DNA of 64,000 nt from positions 23,946-87,945 of the forward strand of contig CAIRAW010000077.1 in NCBI GenBank assembly GCA_903876735.1. The letters run 5' to 3'. Under the pieces are notes generated by a model. It made no database searches. It had not been told where the DNA came from and saw only the letters and a program-made list of their open reading frames with translations. Of the stretch, positions 9,390 through 18,657 are shown in pieces. A program made the translations under genes and the position numbers. Position 1 is the first letter of the stretch, and each line of letters opens with the position of its first letter. The stretch comes from an uncultured beta proteobacterium. Its GTDB lineage: Bacteria > Pseudomonadota > Gammaproteobacteria > Burkholderiales > Burkholderiaceae_C.

Positions 9390-10298
9390 ATGACCGCTGC
9401 CCTGCACACCTCTACCCTTACTTCGCTTCCCCTGCTGGCACGCGGCAAAGTTCGCGACAACTATGCCGTTGGTGAAGACCGTATCCTGATGGTCGCGAGC
9501 GACCGCCTGAGCGCCTTTGACGTCATCATGGGCGAGCCGATTCCGGGCAAGGGCGCACTGCTGACCAGGATGGCGCTGTTCTGGTTCGACAAGTTGGGTC
9601 CGAATGGCCTCAACATCTGCCCGATCCACCTGACAGGCGAGGCGCCCGAGAGCGTGGTGACGCCGGCTGAAGTGCCGCAGGTGGTGGGCCGCTCGATGCT
9701 GGTCAAGCGCCTCAAACCGCTGCCGGTGGAGGCCGTGGTGCGCGGTTACCTGGCAGGCAGTGGCTGGAAGGAATACCAGCAGAACCAGGCCGTGTGCGGC
9801 GTCAAACTGCCGGCCGGTTTGAAGAACGCCTCGAAGTTGCCCACGCCGATCTACACGCCCGCTGCCAAGGCCGCAGCCGGGGACCATGACGAGAACATTA
9901 CGTTTGAGCAGACGGTGGCCGCCATCGGCCTCGACCTGGCGACCCGCATGCGCGACATCAGCATACGCCTTTACCAGGCAGCGGCGGAGATGGCCTTGAA
10001 GAAGGGCATCATCATTGCCGACACCAAGTTCGAGTTCGGCTTGGACGCCGACGGCACACTGACGCTGATGGACGAGGTGCTGACACCCGATTCCTCGCGC
10101 TTCTGGCCTGCCGAGAGCTACCAGGAAGGCATCAACCCGCCGAGCTACGACAAGCAGTTCGTGCGCGATTGGCTGGAGCAGGTTCAGATTGACGGAAAGC
10201 CCTGGAACAAGACGCCGCCGGCACCGCGCGTGCCCAACGAAGTGATTGCCAAGACCGCCGCCAAGTACCAGGAAGCGCTGCAGCGTTTAATGGGCTGA
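9390..10298 (+). CDS. purC: Phosphoribosylaminoimidazole-succinocarboxamide synthase
   Basis: SAICAR synthetase of purine biosynthesis: ligates aspartate to CAIR with ATP. From ATG 9390 the product is 302 residues. Visible: [42 protein letters not shown], and [11 protein letters not shown] followed by [15 protein letters not shown]. The open frame extends 18 codons upstream, but family members start near the chosen Met. In many relatives purC is followed by purE; here a toxin-antitoxin pair and cnoX intervene. Confidence 0.96.
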   Translation: MTAALHTSTLTSLPLLARGKVRDNYAVGEDRILMVASDRLSAFDVIMGEPIPGKGALLTRMALFWFDKLGPNGLNICPIHLTGEAPESVVTPAEVPQVVGRSMLVKRLKPLPVEAVVRGYLAGSGWKEYQQNQAVCGVKLPAGLKNASKLPTPIYTPAAKAAAGDHDENITFEQTVAAIGLDLATRMRDISIRLYQAAAEMALKKGIIIADTKFEFGLDADGTLTLMDEVLTPDSSRFWPAESYQEGINPPSYDKQFVRDWLEQVQIDGKPWNKTPPAPRVPNEVIAKTAAKYQEALQRLMG

Positions 10299-10337
10299 AG
10301 GTGTTGCCTCTTCAGGGGGACTTGAAGCGGCGCGCAT

Positions 10338-10364
10338 TGTGTGTCACACTTGTGGCACAACAGG
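10338..10364. promoter_or_regulatory. Candidate antitoxin operator
   Basis: The stretch TTGTGTGTCACACTTGTGGC followed by ACAA lies just upstream of the ribbon-helix-helix gene. It holds the inverted repeat GTGTG-T-CACAC and two similar TTGTG..CACA units. Ribbon-helix-helix antitoxins usually bind such repeats to repress their own operon. This is inferred from pattern and position. Confidence 0.4.
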
Positions 10365-10373
10365 AGCAGCACC

Positions 10374-10637
10374 ATGTCCACCACCACCCTGCGCATCGAA
10401 GAAGGCTTGCGCGAACGCATCAGCCGGCTCGCCAACGCCCTGAACCAGACGCCGCACAGTTTCATGGTCGAGGCGCTGGCGCAAAAGGCTGACGAAGCCG
10501 AGTGGCGCCTGGGCATTCAGAACGAGGCCCGACAGCGCGATGCGGCCCTGCAAGCGGGTGAGCCTGGTGTGGAGTGGCACGAAATGAAGACTTATCTTCA
10601 GGCACGCCTGACCAAAGCCAAGGCCAGGCGCCAATGA
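10374..10637 (+). CDS. Ribbon-helix-helix antitoxin, ParD/RelB-like
   Basis: 87-residue protein. It starts MSTTTLRIEEGLRERISRLA, a ribbon-helix-helix DNA-binding N-terminus, followed by a charged region with helix-forming composition that would bind the toxin. ATG 10374 has a good AGGAGCAGCACC ribosome-binding site. The stop overlaps the start of the ParE-like gene (ATGA), the standard antitoxin-toxin order. Likely represses its own promoter. The pair interrupts the pur block. Confidence 0.82.
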   Translation: MSTTTLRIEEGLRERISRLANALNQTPHSFMVEALAQKADEAEWRLGIQNEARQRDAALQAGEPGVEWHEMKTYLQARLTKAKARRQ

Positions 10638-10930
10638 GCCGGATCATTCTGTCGTCTCAACTGCGCGCTGACTTCGACCGGATTTTTGATTTTTTGTTTG
10701 AGCACGCGCCCGAGTACGCAGCAGCACGGATTGAGGCCATTACCGACGCCATCGACGTTCTGGCCAGCAGCCCGCTGATCGGGCGCCCAGTAGCCTTCGG
10801 TCAGCGCGAACTCATCATTTCAAGCGGTGCCAGCGGCTATCTGGCGCTGTACCGCTACGATCCGGCGCAGGACACGGTGTTCGTTCTGGCCCTGCGCAGC
10901 CAGCGCGAACGCGACTACAAACGGCCGTGA
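10634..10930 (+). CDS. parE: ParE/RelE-superfamily toxin
   Basis: 98-residue protein with the ParE fold pattern: an N-terminal helix pair (LRADFDRIFDFLFEHAPEYA), the IDVLASSPLIGRPV segment, the REL..SSGASGYLALYRYD beta region and the basic C-terminus LRSQRERDYKR. ParE toxins inhibit DNA gyrase, while RelE relatives cleave mRNA; sequence alone favours ParE. It is translationally coupled to the upstream antitoxin by ATGA overlap. It ends eight bases before the convergent cnoX gene. Confidence 0.82.
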   Translation: MSRIILSSQLRADFDRIFDFLFEHAPEYAAARIEAITDAIDVLASSPLIGRPVAFGQRELIISSGASGYLALYRYDPAQDTVFVLALRSQRERDYKRP

Positions 10931-10938
10931 ATCCAGGT

Positions 10939-11838
10939 TTAGCTCAGCACCACGCTGCTCAGGCGGCGCCGGTAGGTGGCTACCGTTGGATCGACCGGCG
11001 GAATTTGGCCATCCGCCACCTTGACCGGAGGCGGCTCGATGATGTCGAGGATGGCGATGTAGGTCTTGCGCGCCAGATCCTCGGCCCAACTCTTGTCGCG
11101 CATCAGGATCTCCAGCAATTCGTCCATGGCGGCGGTCCAGTCTGACTGCGCCATCAGGCCTTGCGCTCTGGCAAAGCGGGCGTCGAAGTCGCGTTTGTTG
11201 GCGGCGATTTTTCCATCGACCGTGCTCAGTTCGTCGCCACGCTCGGCCGCAAAGTCCAGCGCGTTCATCCAGCGCTGCAGCGAATCAAAACGCCGCACCA
11301 CGCTGGTCTGGTTGATCACCGGGGCAAACGCGACCTTGGCGTCGTCAGTCGCACCTTCCTGCAGCAGCAGCTTGACGTAGTTGAAGCGTGCGTCCTCGTC
11401 CTGTGCGTTTTGCAGCACAGCCTGGTGCAAGGCTTCGCGCCGCGCCACCGGGTCGTTCTCATCCGGGGCGTCGGAGACGGTTTCGCCGGTCACTTCGGCT
11501 TCCAGCACCTCTCCTTCGGGTAGGTTCTTGTCCAGAAAGGCCTTGATCTGTCCCTCGGGCAGCGCGCCCATGAAGCCGTCGACCGGCTTGCCATTGAACA
11601 TCAGCACGCAGGTCGGGATGCTGCGAATGCCAAAGGCCTGGCTCAGCTCCTGTTCCTGGTCCGAGTCGATCTTGACCAATTTGAAGCGCCCGGCGTACTC
11701 GGTCTCCAGTTTCTCCAGCAGCGGACCGATCACCTTGCACGGGCCGCACCAAGGCGCCCAGAAGTCCACCAGCACCGGGGTTTGCATCGAGGCGGCAACC
11801 ACCTCAACGTCGAAGTTCTCAACCGTTACGTTCATCAT
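10939..11838 (-). CDS. cnoX: Thioredoxin-TPR co-chaperone CnoX/YbbN
   Basis: 299-residue protein. The N-terminal thioredoxin domain carries an intact redox motif in FWAPWCGPCKV and the cis-proline region RSIPTCVLMF; the C-terminal part (about 130-299) is made of TPR-like helices. This is the CnoX/YbbN architecture; in E. coli the protein holds oxidation-damaged clients and passes them to GroEL. The start is placed at MMNVTVENF because the longer frame upstream runs into the promoter region shared with divergent purE. E. coli YbbN has lost the full CXXC, whereas this copy keeps it and may be redox-active. Confidence 0.9.
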   Translation of the reverse strand: MMNVTVENFDVEVVAASMQTPVLVDFWAPWCGPCKVIGPLLEKLETEYAGRFKLVKIDSDQEQELSQAFGIRSIPTCVLMFNGKPVDGFMGALPEGQIKAFLDKNLPEGEVLEAEVTGETVSDAPDENDPVARREALHQAVLQNAQDEDARFNYVKLLLQEGATDDAKVAFAPVINQTSVVRRFDSLQRWMNALDFAAERGDELSTVDGKIAANKRDFDARFARAQGLMAQSDWTAAMDELLEILMRDKSWAEDLARKTYIAILDIIEPPPVKVADGQIPPVDPTVATYRRRLSSVVLS

Positions 11839-11941
11839 TTTTGGCAGTTTGGGGTAGTTAAGTAAAATTAAAGCCTGTTCACTTGCGGGACAGAGTATCG
11901 ACGCTAGCGTGCAGCGCTGCGGCAACTCTGGACTCACCACC

Positions 11942-12433
11942 ATGAAAATTCAAATCGGCGTCGTCATGGGCTCCAGTTCCGACTGGGACACCATGCAGCA
12001 TGCAGTCCACATTCTCCAACAGTTTGGCATCGCGCATGAAGCGCGCGTGCTTTCGGCGCATCGCATGCCTGACGACATGTTCGCCTATGCCGAGGGTGCG
12101 CGTGCCAATGGCCTTAAAGCCATCATCGCCGGCGCCGGCGGCGCGGCGCATCTGCCGGGCATGCTGGCGGCCAAGACCACAGTGCCGGTGCTGGGCGTGC
12201 CGGTGGCGAGTCGCCATTTGTCGGGCGTTGATTCGCTGCACAGCATCGTGCAGATGCCCAAAGGCGTTCCGGTGGCCACCTTCGCCATCGGCGCTGCCGG
12301 GGCCGCCAATGCTGCCCTCTTTGCCGTTGCCATGCTGGCCAATGAGAACGCGGCGCTGCGCGCCAAGCTTGACGCCTTTCGCGCCGAACAAACCGAGGTG
12401 GCGCGCAGCATGACGCTGCCGCCGGTGCTATGA
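11942..12433 (+). CDS. purE: N5-carboxyaminoimidazole ribonucleotide mutase
   Basis: Class I PurE of purine biosynthesis: moves the carboxylate of N5-CAIR to give CAIR. 163 residues from ATG 11942. Visible: [12 protein letters not shown] at the N-terminus, [28 protein letters not shown] and [22 protein letters not shown]. It works with the adjacent PurK, which supplies N5-CAIR; the start of purK overlaps its stop by four bases (ATGA). Confidence 0.97.
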   Translation: MKIQIGVVMGSSSDWDTMQHAVHILQQFGIAHEARVLSAHRMPDDMFAYAEGARANGLKAIIAGAGGAAHLPGMLAAKTTVPVLGVPVASRHLSGVDSLHSIVQMPKGVPVATFAIGAAGAANAALFAVAMLANENAALRAKLDAFRAEQTEVARSMTLPPVL

Positions 12434-13602
12434 GCGGCTCCACACTTTTGCCGGGTACGTCGGACAGTGGCCAGCAAATCACGCTCGGCGTCATGGGCGG
12501 CGGCCAGTTGGGCCGCATGTTTGTGCAGTCGGCGCAGGCCATGGGCTATTTCACGGCGGTGCTCGACCCTGACGTCATCAGCCCGGCCGGACTGGTCAGC
12601 CATTACCACATCCAGACCGACTACCTTGATGAACTTGGTCTGGCGCAACTGATCCAGCGCTGCGCCGCCATCACCACCGAGTTTGAGAACGTGCCGGCGC
12701 CGGCCCTGTTCACGCTGGGCGCGGCGCGTCGGGTCTCTCCCGGCGCCGAGGCGGTTGGCATTGCGCAGGACCGGATCAAGGAAAAGGCGCATTTTGTGCG
12801 CTGCGGCGTGCCCTGCGCGCCCTATGCCGTGATCGAGACCGCGGACCAGGTGGCGGCCGTGCGCGATGATCTGCTGCCCGGCATCCTGAAAACGGCGCGC
12901 CTGGGCTACGACGGCAAGGGCCAGCAGCGCGTAACCAATCGAGCCGAGTTGGCTGCCGCCTGGGACGCGCTCAAGGGCGTGCCCTGCGTGCTCGAGAAAA
13001 TGCTGCCGCTCAAGGCCGAATGTTCGGTGATCGTGGCGCGCGGTGCTGACGGCGCGTGCGTCAATCTGCCGCTGCAACTCAATCTGCACCGCGAGGGCAT
13101 CCTGGCCGTGACCGAGGCCTTTGACGGCAATTTGCCGGCGCCGCTGGTGGCGCAGGCCATCGCCGCAACGCGCGCCATTGCCGAACAGCTGCAGTACGTC
13201 GGCGTGCTGTGTGTTGAGTTCTTCGTGCTGCAGGATGACTCCTTGGTCGTCAACGAGATGGCTCCGCGCCCGCACAACAGCGGGCACTACAGCCTGGACG
13301 CCTGCGACCTCTCGCAGTTCGACCTGCAGGTGCGAACCCTGGCCGGCTTGCCGCTGTTGCAACCGCGCCAGCACAGCCCGGCCATCATGCTCAACCTGCT
13401 CGGTGATTTGTGGATCAACGGGGCAACACCACCCTGGGACCAGGTGCTGGCGCTGCCGGGCGCGCATCTGCACCTGTACGGCAAGCTCAAGGCCAGCAAG
13501 GGCCGCAAGATGGGGCATCTGACGCTTACCGGCGCCAGCGTGGCGCAGGTGCGCGCCACAGCCCTGCAAGCGGCAGGCCTGCTCGGCATTGCGCCATTCT
13601 GA
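12430..13602 (+). CDS. purK: N5-carboxyaminoimidazole ribonucleotide synthase
   Basis: ATP-grasp enzyme that carboxylates AIR with bicarbonate and ATP. 390 residues. Visible: [12 protein letters not shown] (nucleotide-binding N-terminus), [39 protein letters not shown], and [19 protein letters not shown] near the active site. ATGA overlap with purE indicates coupled translation. tsaC begins 11 bases after its stop. Confidence 0.97.
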   Translation: MSGSTLLPGTSDSGQQITLGVMGGGQLGRMFVQSAQAMGYFTAVLDPDVISPAGLVSHYHIQTDYLDELGLAQLIQRCAAITTEFENVPAPALFTLGAARRVSPGAEAVGIAQDRIKEKAHFVRCGVPCAPYAVIETADQVAAVRDDLLPGILKTARLGYDGKGQQRVTNRAELAAAWDALKGVPCVLEKMLPLKAECSVIVARGADGACVNLPLQLNLHREGILAVTEAFDGNLPAPLVAQAIAATRAIAEQLQYVGVLCVEFFVLQDDSLVVNEMAPRPHNSGHYSLDACDLSQFDLQVRTLAGLPLLQPRQHSPAIMLNLLGDLWINGATPPWDQVLALPGAHLHLYGKLKASKGRKMGHLTLTGASVAQVRATALQAAGLLGIAPF

Positions 13603-13612
13603 GGCCACGCGG

Positions 13613-14644
13613 ATGATTCTGGACGGACGCGGCGCAGGTGCGATCAAAGCTGCGGCGCAGGCGATCGCGGCTGGTGAACTGGTGGGCCTGCCGACCGAGA
13701 CCGTCTATGGTCTGGCCGCCAACGCCGACGACGCGGCGGCCATCGCCAAAATATTTGCCGCAAAGGGCCGCCCGGCCGACCACCCGCTGATCGTGCACGT
13801 GCCCAATGCCAGCAGCGTGGCGCACTTTGCATCCGAGGTTCCGGACTTTGCCAAGGCGCTGATCCAGGCCTTCTGGCCGGGTCCGCTGACGCTGATCCTG
13901 CCGCGCCGGCCCGGCGTTGCCGCCGCCGCTGCCGGTGGTCAGGGTTCGGTCGGCTTGCGCTGCCCATCGCATCCGGTGGCGCAGGCCTTGCTCAAAGCCT
14001 GTATGGCACCCGATCAAGTCGGCGCGAAACCGGTGTGGGGCATCGCTGCGCCAAGCGCCAACCTGTTCGGCCGCGTCAGCCCGACCACGGCGCGGCATGT
14101 GCAAGACGAGTTCGGTGAGGCCCTGCTGGTGCTCGATGGCGGCGCGTGCAGTGTCGGCATCGAGTCCACCATCATCGACTGCACGCGCGGCGTGCCGGTG
14201 CTGCTGCGTCCCGGGGCCGTGACGAGCCAACAGGTGCAGGCCGTCTGCGGCATCGCGGTGGTGTCGAAAGAAGCGATGCAGGCGCTCGATCAGCCCGCGC
14301 CGCGCGCGTCGGGCACGCTCGAATCACACTACGCCCCGAATGCCAAACTGCGCCTGATGGACGCCAAGGCACTGCAGACTGCGCTCGATCTGCTGGGCCG
14401 TGACGTTGACGCAGGCGCCGGCGCGCCCGTCATCGCCACCTATTCACGAGCCATCCTGAAGACGCCCTCCGCCACGGTACTGCGCAAGCGCATGCCCGAC
14501 GATGCGGCGGCCACGGCACAGCAGTTGTTCGCCGTGTTGCGCGCGTTCGACGCCCAGGGTGTGAAGCTGATCTGGATCGAGACGCCGCCCGATGATGCTG
14601 CCTGGGACGGCGTGCGCGATCGCTTGCAGCGGGCTGCTGCCTGA
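13613..14644 (+). CDS. tsaC: Threonylcarbamoyl-AMP synthase (Sua5/YwlC type)
   Basis: Makes the threonylcarbamoyl-AMP used for t6A37 modification of tRNAs that read ANN codons. At 343 residues this is the two-domain Sua5 type: a YrdC domain (GLPTETVYGLAANADD, KGRPADHPLIVHV, FWPGPLTLILP, GIAAPSANLFGRVSPTTA, SIGIESTIID-like VGIESTIIDC) and a C-terminal Sua5 domain (ASGTLESHYAPNAKL). ATG 13613 is preferred over a TTG at 13589 that lies inside purK. The purE-purK-tsaC order is common in betaproteobacteria. Confidence 0.93.
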   Translation: MILDGRGAGAIKAAAQAIAAGELVGLPTETVYGLAANADDAAAIAKIFAAKGRPADHPLIVHVPNASSVAHFASEVPDFAKALIQAFWPGPLTLILPRRPGVAAAAAGGQGSVGLRCPSHPVAQALLKACMAPDQVGAKPVWGIAAPSANLFGRVSPTTARHVQDEFGEALLVLDGGACSVGIESTIIDCTRGVPVLLRPGAVTSQQVQAVCGIAVVSKEAMQALDQPAPRASGTLESHYAPNAKLRLMDAKALQTALDLLGRDVDAGAGAPVIATYSRAILKTPSATVLRKRMPDDAAATAQQLFAVLRAFDAQGVKLIWIETPPDDAAWDGVRDRLQRAAA

Positions 14645-14646
14645 AC

Positions 14647-16854
14647 TCAGTTCGGCACCCGCGCCAGCAGCGCCTCGAATTCCGGCACCGGCAGTGCCTG
14701 GCTGAACAAATGGCCCTGGTAGTGGTGGCAGCCCAGGGCGGCCAGTAAAACGCGCTGCGCTTCGGTTTCCACGCCTTCCGCGATCACGTGCAGACCCATG
14801 CTGTCCGCCAGCGCAAGCACCATTCTGGCAATGGCCAGGACATCAGGATCAACCAGGATGTCGCGCACAAACTCCTGTGCGATCTTGAGTTGCGCCAGCG
14901 GCAGACGTTTCAGGCACGCGAGTGATGAATAACCGGTGCCAAAATCGTCCAGCGAAAAACTGACACCCACATCCTTTAGCACGTTCATTTGGGTGATGAC
15001 GCCTTCAAGGTTGCTGAACAGCACGCTCTCCGTGAGCTCGAATTTGAGCCGCCCCGGATTGGCGCCGGTGCGCGCCAGCACCTCCAGCACCTGATCGACA
15101 AAGTCGCTCTGGTGGAACTGGCGTGCGCTGACGTTGATTGCCATGGTCAGGTGCGCGGTGCTGGCTTGGGTCGCCCAGCGCGCCAATTGGGTGCAGGCGG
15201 TTTCCAGCACCCACAAGCCCAGCGGTACGATCTGGCCGATTTTTTCCGCCTTTCGGATGAAGGTCGCTGGCTGCACCCAGCCGCGTTTCGGATGCTGCCA
15301 GCGCAACAGTGCTTCAACGCCGGTGATTTCACCCAGAGTATTGATTTGCGGCTGGTAATGGACGCAAAACTGCTGCTTCTGGATGGCTTCGCGCAAGTCG
15401 TATTCAAGAACCAGACGGTTTGCAAGCTCGATTTGCATCTCGGGATCGAAGAAACACGCGGTGTTGCGGCCAGCGTCCTTGGCCTTGTACATGGCCAGAT
15501 CGGCCCATTTGAGGATTTCATCGCTCGTGTTTTCGTGACCCAGAAACAGGCTCACGCCAATGCTGACGGTGCACCGGTGCTCGATGACTTTTTTCAGGCC
15601 GAAGGCATCGGAGGGGGTCTGCAAGACATAGGGGTTGGCCAGAGTGCTGCGAATTTTGTCAGCAACCAGGTCAACTTTGATCCGTGCCTGTTCCTTGTCA
15701 GATGCCAGGTCGTCCAGCAGCACGACGAACTCATCGCCACCAAAACGCGCCACCGTGTCAATCTGACGCACACCGTCCTTGAGTCGCTTGGCCACTTCTA
15801 CCAGCAGCAAGTCGCCCACGCCGTGGCCATGCTCATCATTGAGCGGTTTGAAGTTGTCCAGGTCCAGAAAAATCAGGGCGCCATAGTTTCCGCTGCGTTG
15901 ACCTGCCAGCATGGACTGGGTCAGTCGGTCTCTTAGCAGCATTCGGTTCGCGAGACGCGTCAGCGGGTCATAGTAGGCCATTTCACGCACCAGCTCTTCG
16001 GTTCGCCAGCGCTCGGTGATGTCGCGGTGAAATGCCTGGATCAGGCGCCTGCCATCGGCAGTAATCAGGCTTGACGACACCTCGAGGACCAGCACACGCC
16101 CGTCTTTGTGGTAGTGCGTTACATTGAACGTGAGCACCTCCCCGGCAAGAATGCGCTCCAGTCTTGCCGGCAGCCCCTGCAGGGTTTCGGGGGTGTCCAG
16201 ATTACGCAGGTGCAAGCCGGCCATCTCGGCTTCCGTATAGCCGTGCATACTGGCAAAGGCCTTGTTCACTGCCAGCAGTGTTCCGTCTTCAGACAGAATC
16301 AGAATGCCGTCGGTGGCACGGTCAAACAGGAGGCGGTAACGCTCCTCGCTGGCTTTGAGCTCTTCCTCAATCTGCTTGCGCTCGGTGATATCACGCACGA
16401 TGCTGATCGCGTTGTCCCGGGTTGACGGCGCTATGCGGGCCTCAAAATACTTTTCCTGCCCCTGGACGGCGAGCGAGTAGTTCAAGCTTTGCACCGTTTT
16501 TGAATCCAGTGCCTTGACCGAGGCCCCCATCACCAGGTCTGCCGTTGGTTGCGGCAAAACATCGTGGACAGTTCGGTGCAGAAAAACCTCCGACGGCGCA
16601 AAAAGCAGACTCTGATCCGACGCCTTTACGTCCAGAAATTGACCGGCCCGGTTGGTGGTGAATATGAGATCCGGTATTGCGTTGAGCAGTGCCTCGCTTT
16701 TCTGCACGACTTCTCGCAACTCTTCATTCTGTATCGCCAGTCTGGACTGGTGCGCGCGTGGCAGCTTTAAGGCGCGCTGCAGCCCTGCAGCAGGCGCTGC
16801 CGTGGCGCGCGGGCGCAACTTCCGGCCAGCACGCAGCTCTTGGGCGTTAGGCAT
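14647..16854 (-). CDS. PAS-PAS-GGDEF-EAL cyclic-di-GMP protein
   Basis: 735-residue signalling protein. Two PAS domains (about 50-160 and 170-285), then GGDEF (RFGGDEFVVLLDD near residue 372) with an upstream RxxD inhibitory-site motif (RQID), then EAL (GVEALLRWQHP near 514). EAL catalytic residues appear intact: NVSARQF, FELTES, LDDFGTGYSS, the Lys in QLKIA, EGVETEAQ and YQGHLFS. It could therefore make or degrade c-di-GMP. No membrane segment, so probably cytoplasmic. ATG 16854 is used; a TTG at 16887 would add 11 residues. It converges on tsaC. Confidence 0.88.
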   Translation of the reverse strand: MPNAQELRAGRKLRPRATAAPAAGLQRALKLPRAHQSRLAIQNEELREVVQKSEALLNAIPDLIFTTNRAGQFLDVKASDQSLLFAPSEVFLHRTVHDVLPQPTADLVMGASVKALDSKTVQSLNYSLAVQGQEKYFEARIAPSTRDNAISIVRDITERKQIEEELKASEERYRLLFDRATDGILILSEDGTLLAVNKAFASMHGYTEAEMAGLHLRNLDTPETLQGLPARLERILAGEVLTFNVTHYHKDGRVLVLEVSSSLITADGRRLIQAFHRDITERWRTEELVREMAYYDPLTRLANRMLLRDRLTQSMLAGQRSGNYGALIFLDLDNFKPLNDEHGHGVGDLLLVEVAKRLKDGVRQIDTVARFGGDEFVVLLDDLASDKEQARIKVDLVADKIRSTLANPYVLQTPSDAFGLKKVIEHRCTVSIGVSLFLGHENTSDEILKWADLAMYKAKDAGRNTACFFDPEMQIELANRLVLEYDLREAIQKQQFCVHYQPQINTLGEITGVEALLRWQHPKRGWVQPATFIRKAEKIGQIVPLGLWVLETACTQLARWATQASTAHLTMAINVSARQFHQSDFVDQVLEVLARTGANPGRLKFELTESVLFSNLEGVITQMNVLKDVGVSFSLDDFGTGYSSLACLKRLPLAQLKIAQEFVRDILVDPDVLAIARMVLALADSMGLHVIAEGVETEAQRVLLAALGCHHYQGHLFSQALPVPEFEALLARVPN

Positions 16855-17166
16855 GCCGAACCATTCGCAGCGGGTTCGGTGCTTCAAGCGTGAGGACCGA
16901 CCCGGTGAGCGGCACAGCCGTCGACCTTGGCGGGCACCAGCATGAGAAAGTTAGGGTAATTCGCAAAGCGCTGGTCCAGAAGAGTTTGGCTGAAAGGTTA
17001 TTGGTATCTGTGATGATGGTGGTAATTTTTAATGTGACTTGTCAGTTGCTGTTTGACCGGATCAAGAGGCAAGGTGATGTTCTTGATTGATGAAAACACC
17101 AACCGCCATTCGACGCTTGAGGAGCTATTGTTTCCTTGCGCCGATTCAGATTAAAGTGGTAGAGCA
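16855..17166. other. Intergenic region without recognised gene
   Basis: About 310 bases between the PAS-GGDEF-EAL gene and the PilZ gene. I found no convincing coding frame, RNA gene or terminator. The AT content is higher than in the neighbours around 16980-17160. It should hold the promoter of the PAS-GGDEF-EAL gene. Confidence 0.4.
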
Positions 17167-17475
17167 TCAGGCTGCGGCTGCGAGCCTATCGGTTGCGCTC
17201 AATTCCGACTCAATCAGTTTGACCGCCACAGATTTTTTCAGGCCGTGCTCCTCGGTTCTGACAATGCTGCCCTTGCACTTGAGCAGCAGGGTCTCTGTGC
17301 CTTTATTGAGTGTGATGACAAAGCTGATGTCGCCGCCAAGGACGTAACTGGTATCAACTTCAAAACAGATGCCGCTGGCGCTGATATCGCGCGTCAACCC
17401 GCTTGCAGCCCCAAGTGTGACCGGGAGCTTGGTTCTGACGCGTGCCTCGAGGCGCTGATTGTTTTGAGTCGGCAT
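17167..17475 (-). CDS. PilZ-domain protein
   Basis: 102 residues from ATG 17475. The sequence has the form of a single PilZ domain: NQRLEARVR at the N-terminus corresponds to the RxxxR c-di-GMP-binding segment, and TRDISASGICFEVD to the D/NxSxxG motif. PilZ proteins bind c-di-GMP. An upstream in-frame ATG at 17556 would add 27 residues; neither start has a clear ribosome-binding site. Its position between a GGDEF-EAL gene and a regulator fits a small c-di-GMP signalling neighbourhood. Confidence 0.75.
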   Translation of the reverse strand: MPTQNNQRLEARVRTKLPVTLGAASGLTRDISASGICFEVDTSYVLGGDISFVITLNKGTETLLLKCKGSIVRTEEHGLKKSVAVKLIESELSATDRLAAAA

Positions 17476-17790
17476 GGACTGGTCGATCTGCTGCAATTCA
17501 CTGAAACCAAAACGAATGCTTTGTTGCTCAAGGAATCGTACTACGGCTTGAATCATTTTGCGTGGGTGTATCGCGTAAGGGCTTGTAACACCTGCCCAGG
17601 GACCGACCACCAGCGCTGACCTTCAGGGCGCGCATGCCGCACCGCCCGGCCAAGCCGCCCACTCTTGTAAGGCCTTGTGCACGCGAAAAGAGCGCCGGAC
17701 AAACGGGATAAACATCATTCCTTGTAGGTGATTTTTATCCTTTGCTTCAGTGCAAAAAAAAGTCTGAAAAACCTACCCGGAAAAGGAGGG

Positions 17791-18537
17791 TTATACCGTT
17801 TTGTGCGGTGCTTGCGAGGCCATGGCCTGGCGCTGGGCCAGGCCGTTCTCAAAGGCATAGGCAACCAGGCCGTGGCGGTTGGCCACGCCGAGTTTGCCGT
17901 AGATGGCGGTCAGGTGGTTGCGCAAGGTACTCTCGCTGATGTGCAGTTTTTCCGCAATGGCTTTGCCGGGGTCGCCGTTGCTGCGCATGATGCAGGCAAC
18001 AATTTCCTGTTCCCGATCGGTCAGCTGTGCCGCCTTGTCGTCGGTACCGTCAGCGGCTTTCTTGTTGCCGATGCTTGAGAACACAACAAAGACGCGTCCG
18101 GTCGCTTCATGGTTGAGCCAGATTTGCCCTTCGTGGATTTTCTGCAAGGCGTTGAACAGCATTTCAGGCGTGGTGTCTTTGTCGATCATGCCGCGGGCAC
18201 CAAGCACGATGGCCTGGTCTTGCTGTTCGTGGTTTTCCGTGCGTGTGAGCAGCAGGATCTTGGCCCGTGATACGCCATGCAGGGCGCGGATCAGGTTCAT
18301 GGCCGGTTCGGCACCGCTGTCAAAGTCCAGCAGCACCACATCGGCAGCTGTCTTGCTGATGAGTGCCTCGGCGTTGTCCATGGAAGTTGCCGAGCCCGCC
18401 AGTGTGAAACGGCGCGGCTGGGATTCGACGAGTTCCGTCAGACGTTGCAACAACAGTCGAAAATTGCTAATTACCAGAACACGGATCGGCACTTTGTTCC
18501 CCCAGAGCATTTTTTTTGGATCATATAGTACAAACAT
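17791..18537 (-). CDS. LuxR/NarL-type response regulator with atypical receiver
   Basis: 248 residues: receiver-like domain (about 16-140) and a LuxR helix-turn-helix (about 175-240, LTDREQEIVACIMRSNGD..ISESTLRNHLTAIYGKLGV). The phospho-acceptor position is present (DVVLLDFDSG, Asp71) and a Lys follows near GMIDKD. The usual acidic pair after the first strand is replaced: VLVISNFRLL instead of a DDH-like motif. This suggests weak or no Mg-dependent phosphorylation. No partner kinase is adjacent. Start ATG 18537; ATG 18510 is an alternative. Confidence 0.8.
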   Translation of the reverse strand: MFVLYDPKKMLWGNKVPIRVLVISNFRLLLQRLTELVESQPRRFTLAGSATSMDNAEALISKTAADVVLLDFDSGAEPAMNLIRALHGVSRAKILLLTRTENHEQQDQAIVLGARGMIDKDTTPEMLFNALQKIHEGQIWLNHEATGRVFVVFSSIGNKKAADGTDDKAAQLTDREQEIVACIMRSNGDPGKAIAEKLHISESTLRNHLTAIYGKLGVANRHGLVAYAFENGLAQRQAMASQAPHKTV

Positions 18538-18657
18538 CCTGTGTGTATCGTACGAACATTAACTGATCGGCGTCAACGCCTCCTCTGGCCCAACCGTTAA
18601 GTGCCTCTGCTGGCGATCTTTCCGATCGTGCAGAGCAACCCCCTCGTAGGAAATACC

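Noticed and set aside
14989..15936. Long plus-strand frame opposite the GGDEF-EAL gene
   Set aside because: The minus-strand product has full GGDEF and EAL motifs; the plus-strand translation has no recognisable domain and is a GC-rich shadow.
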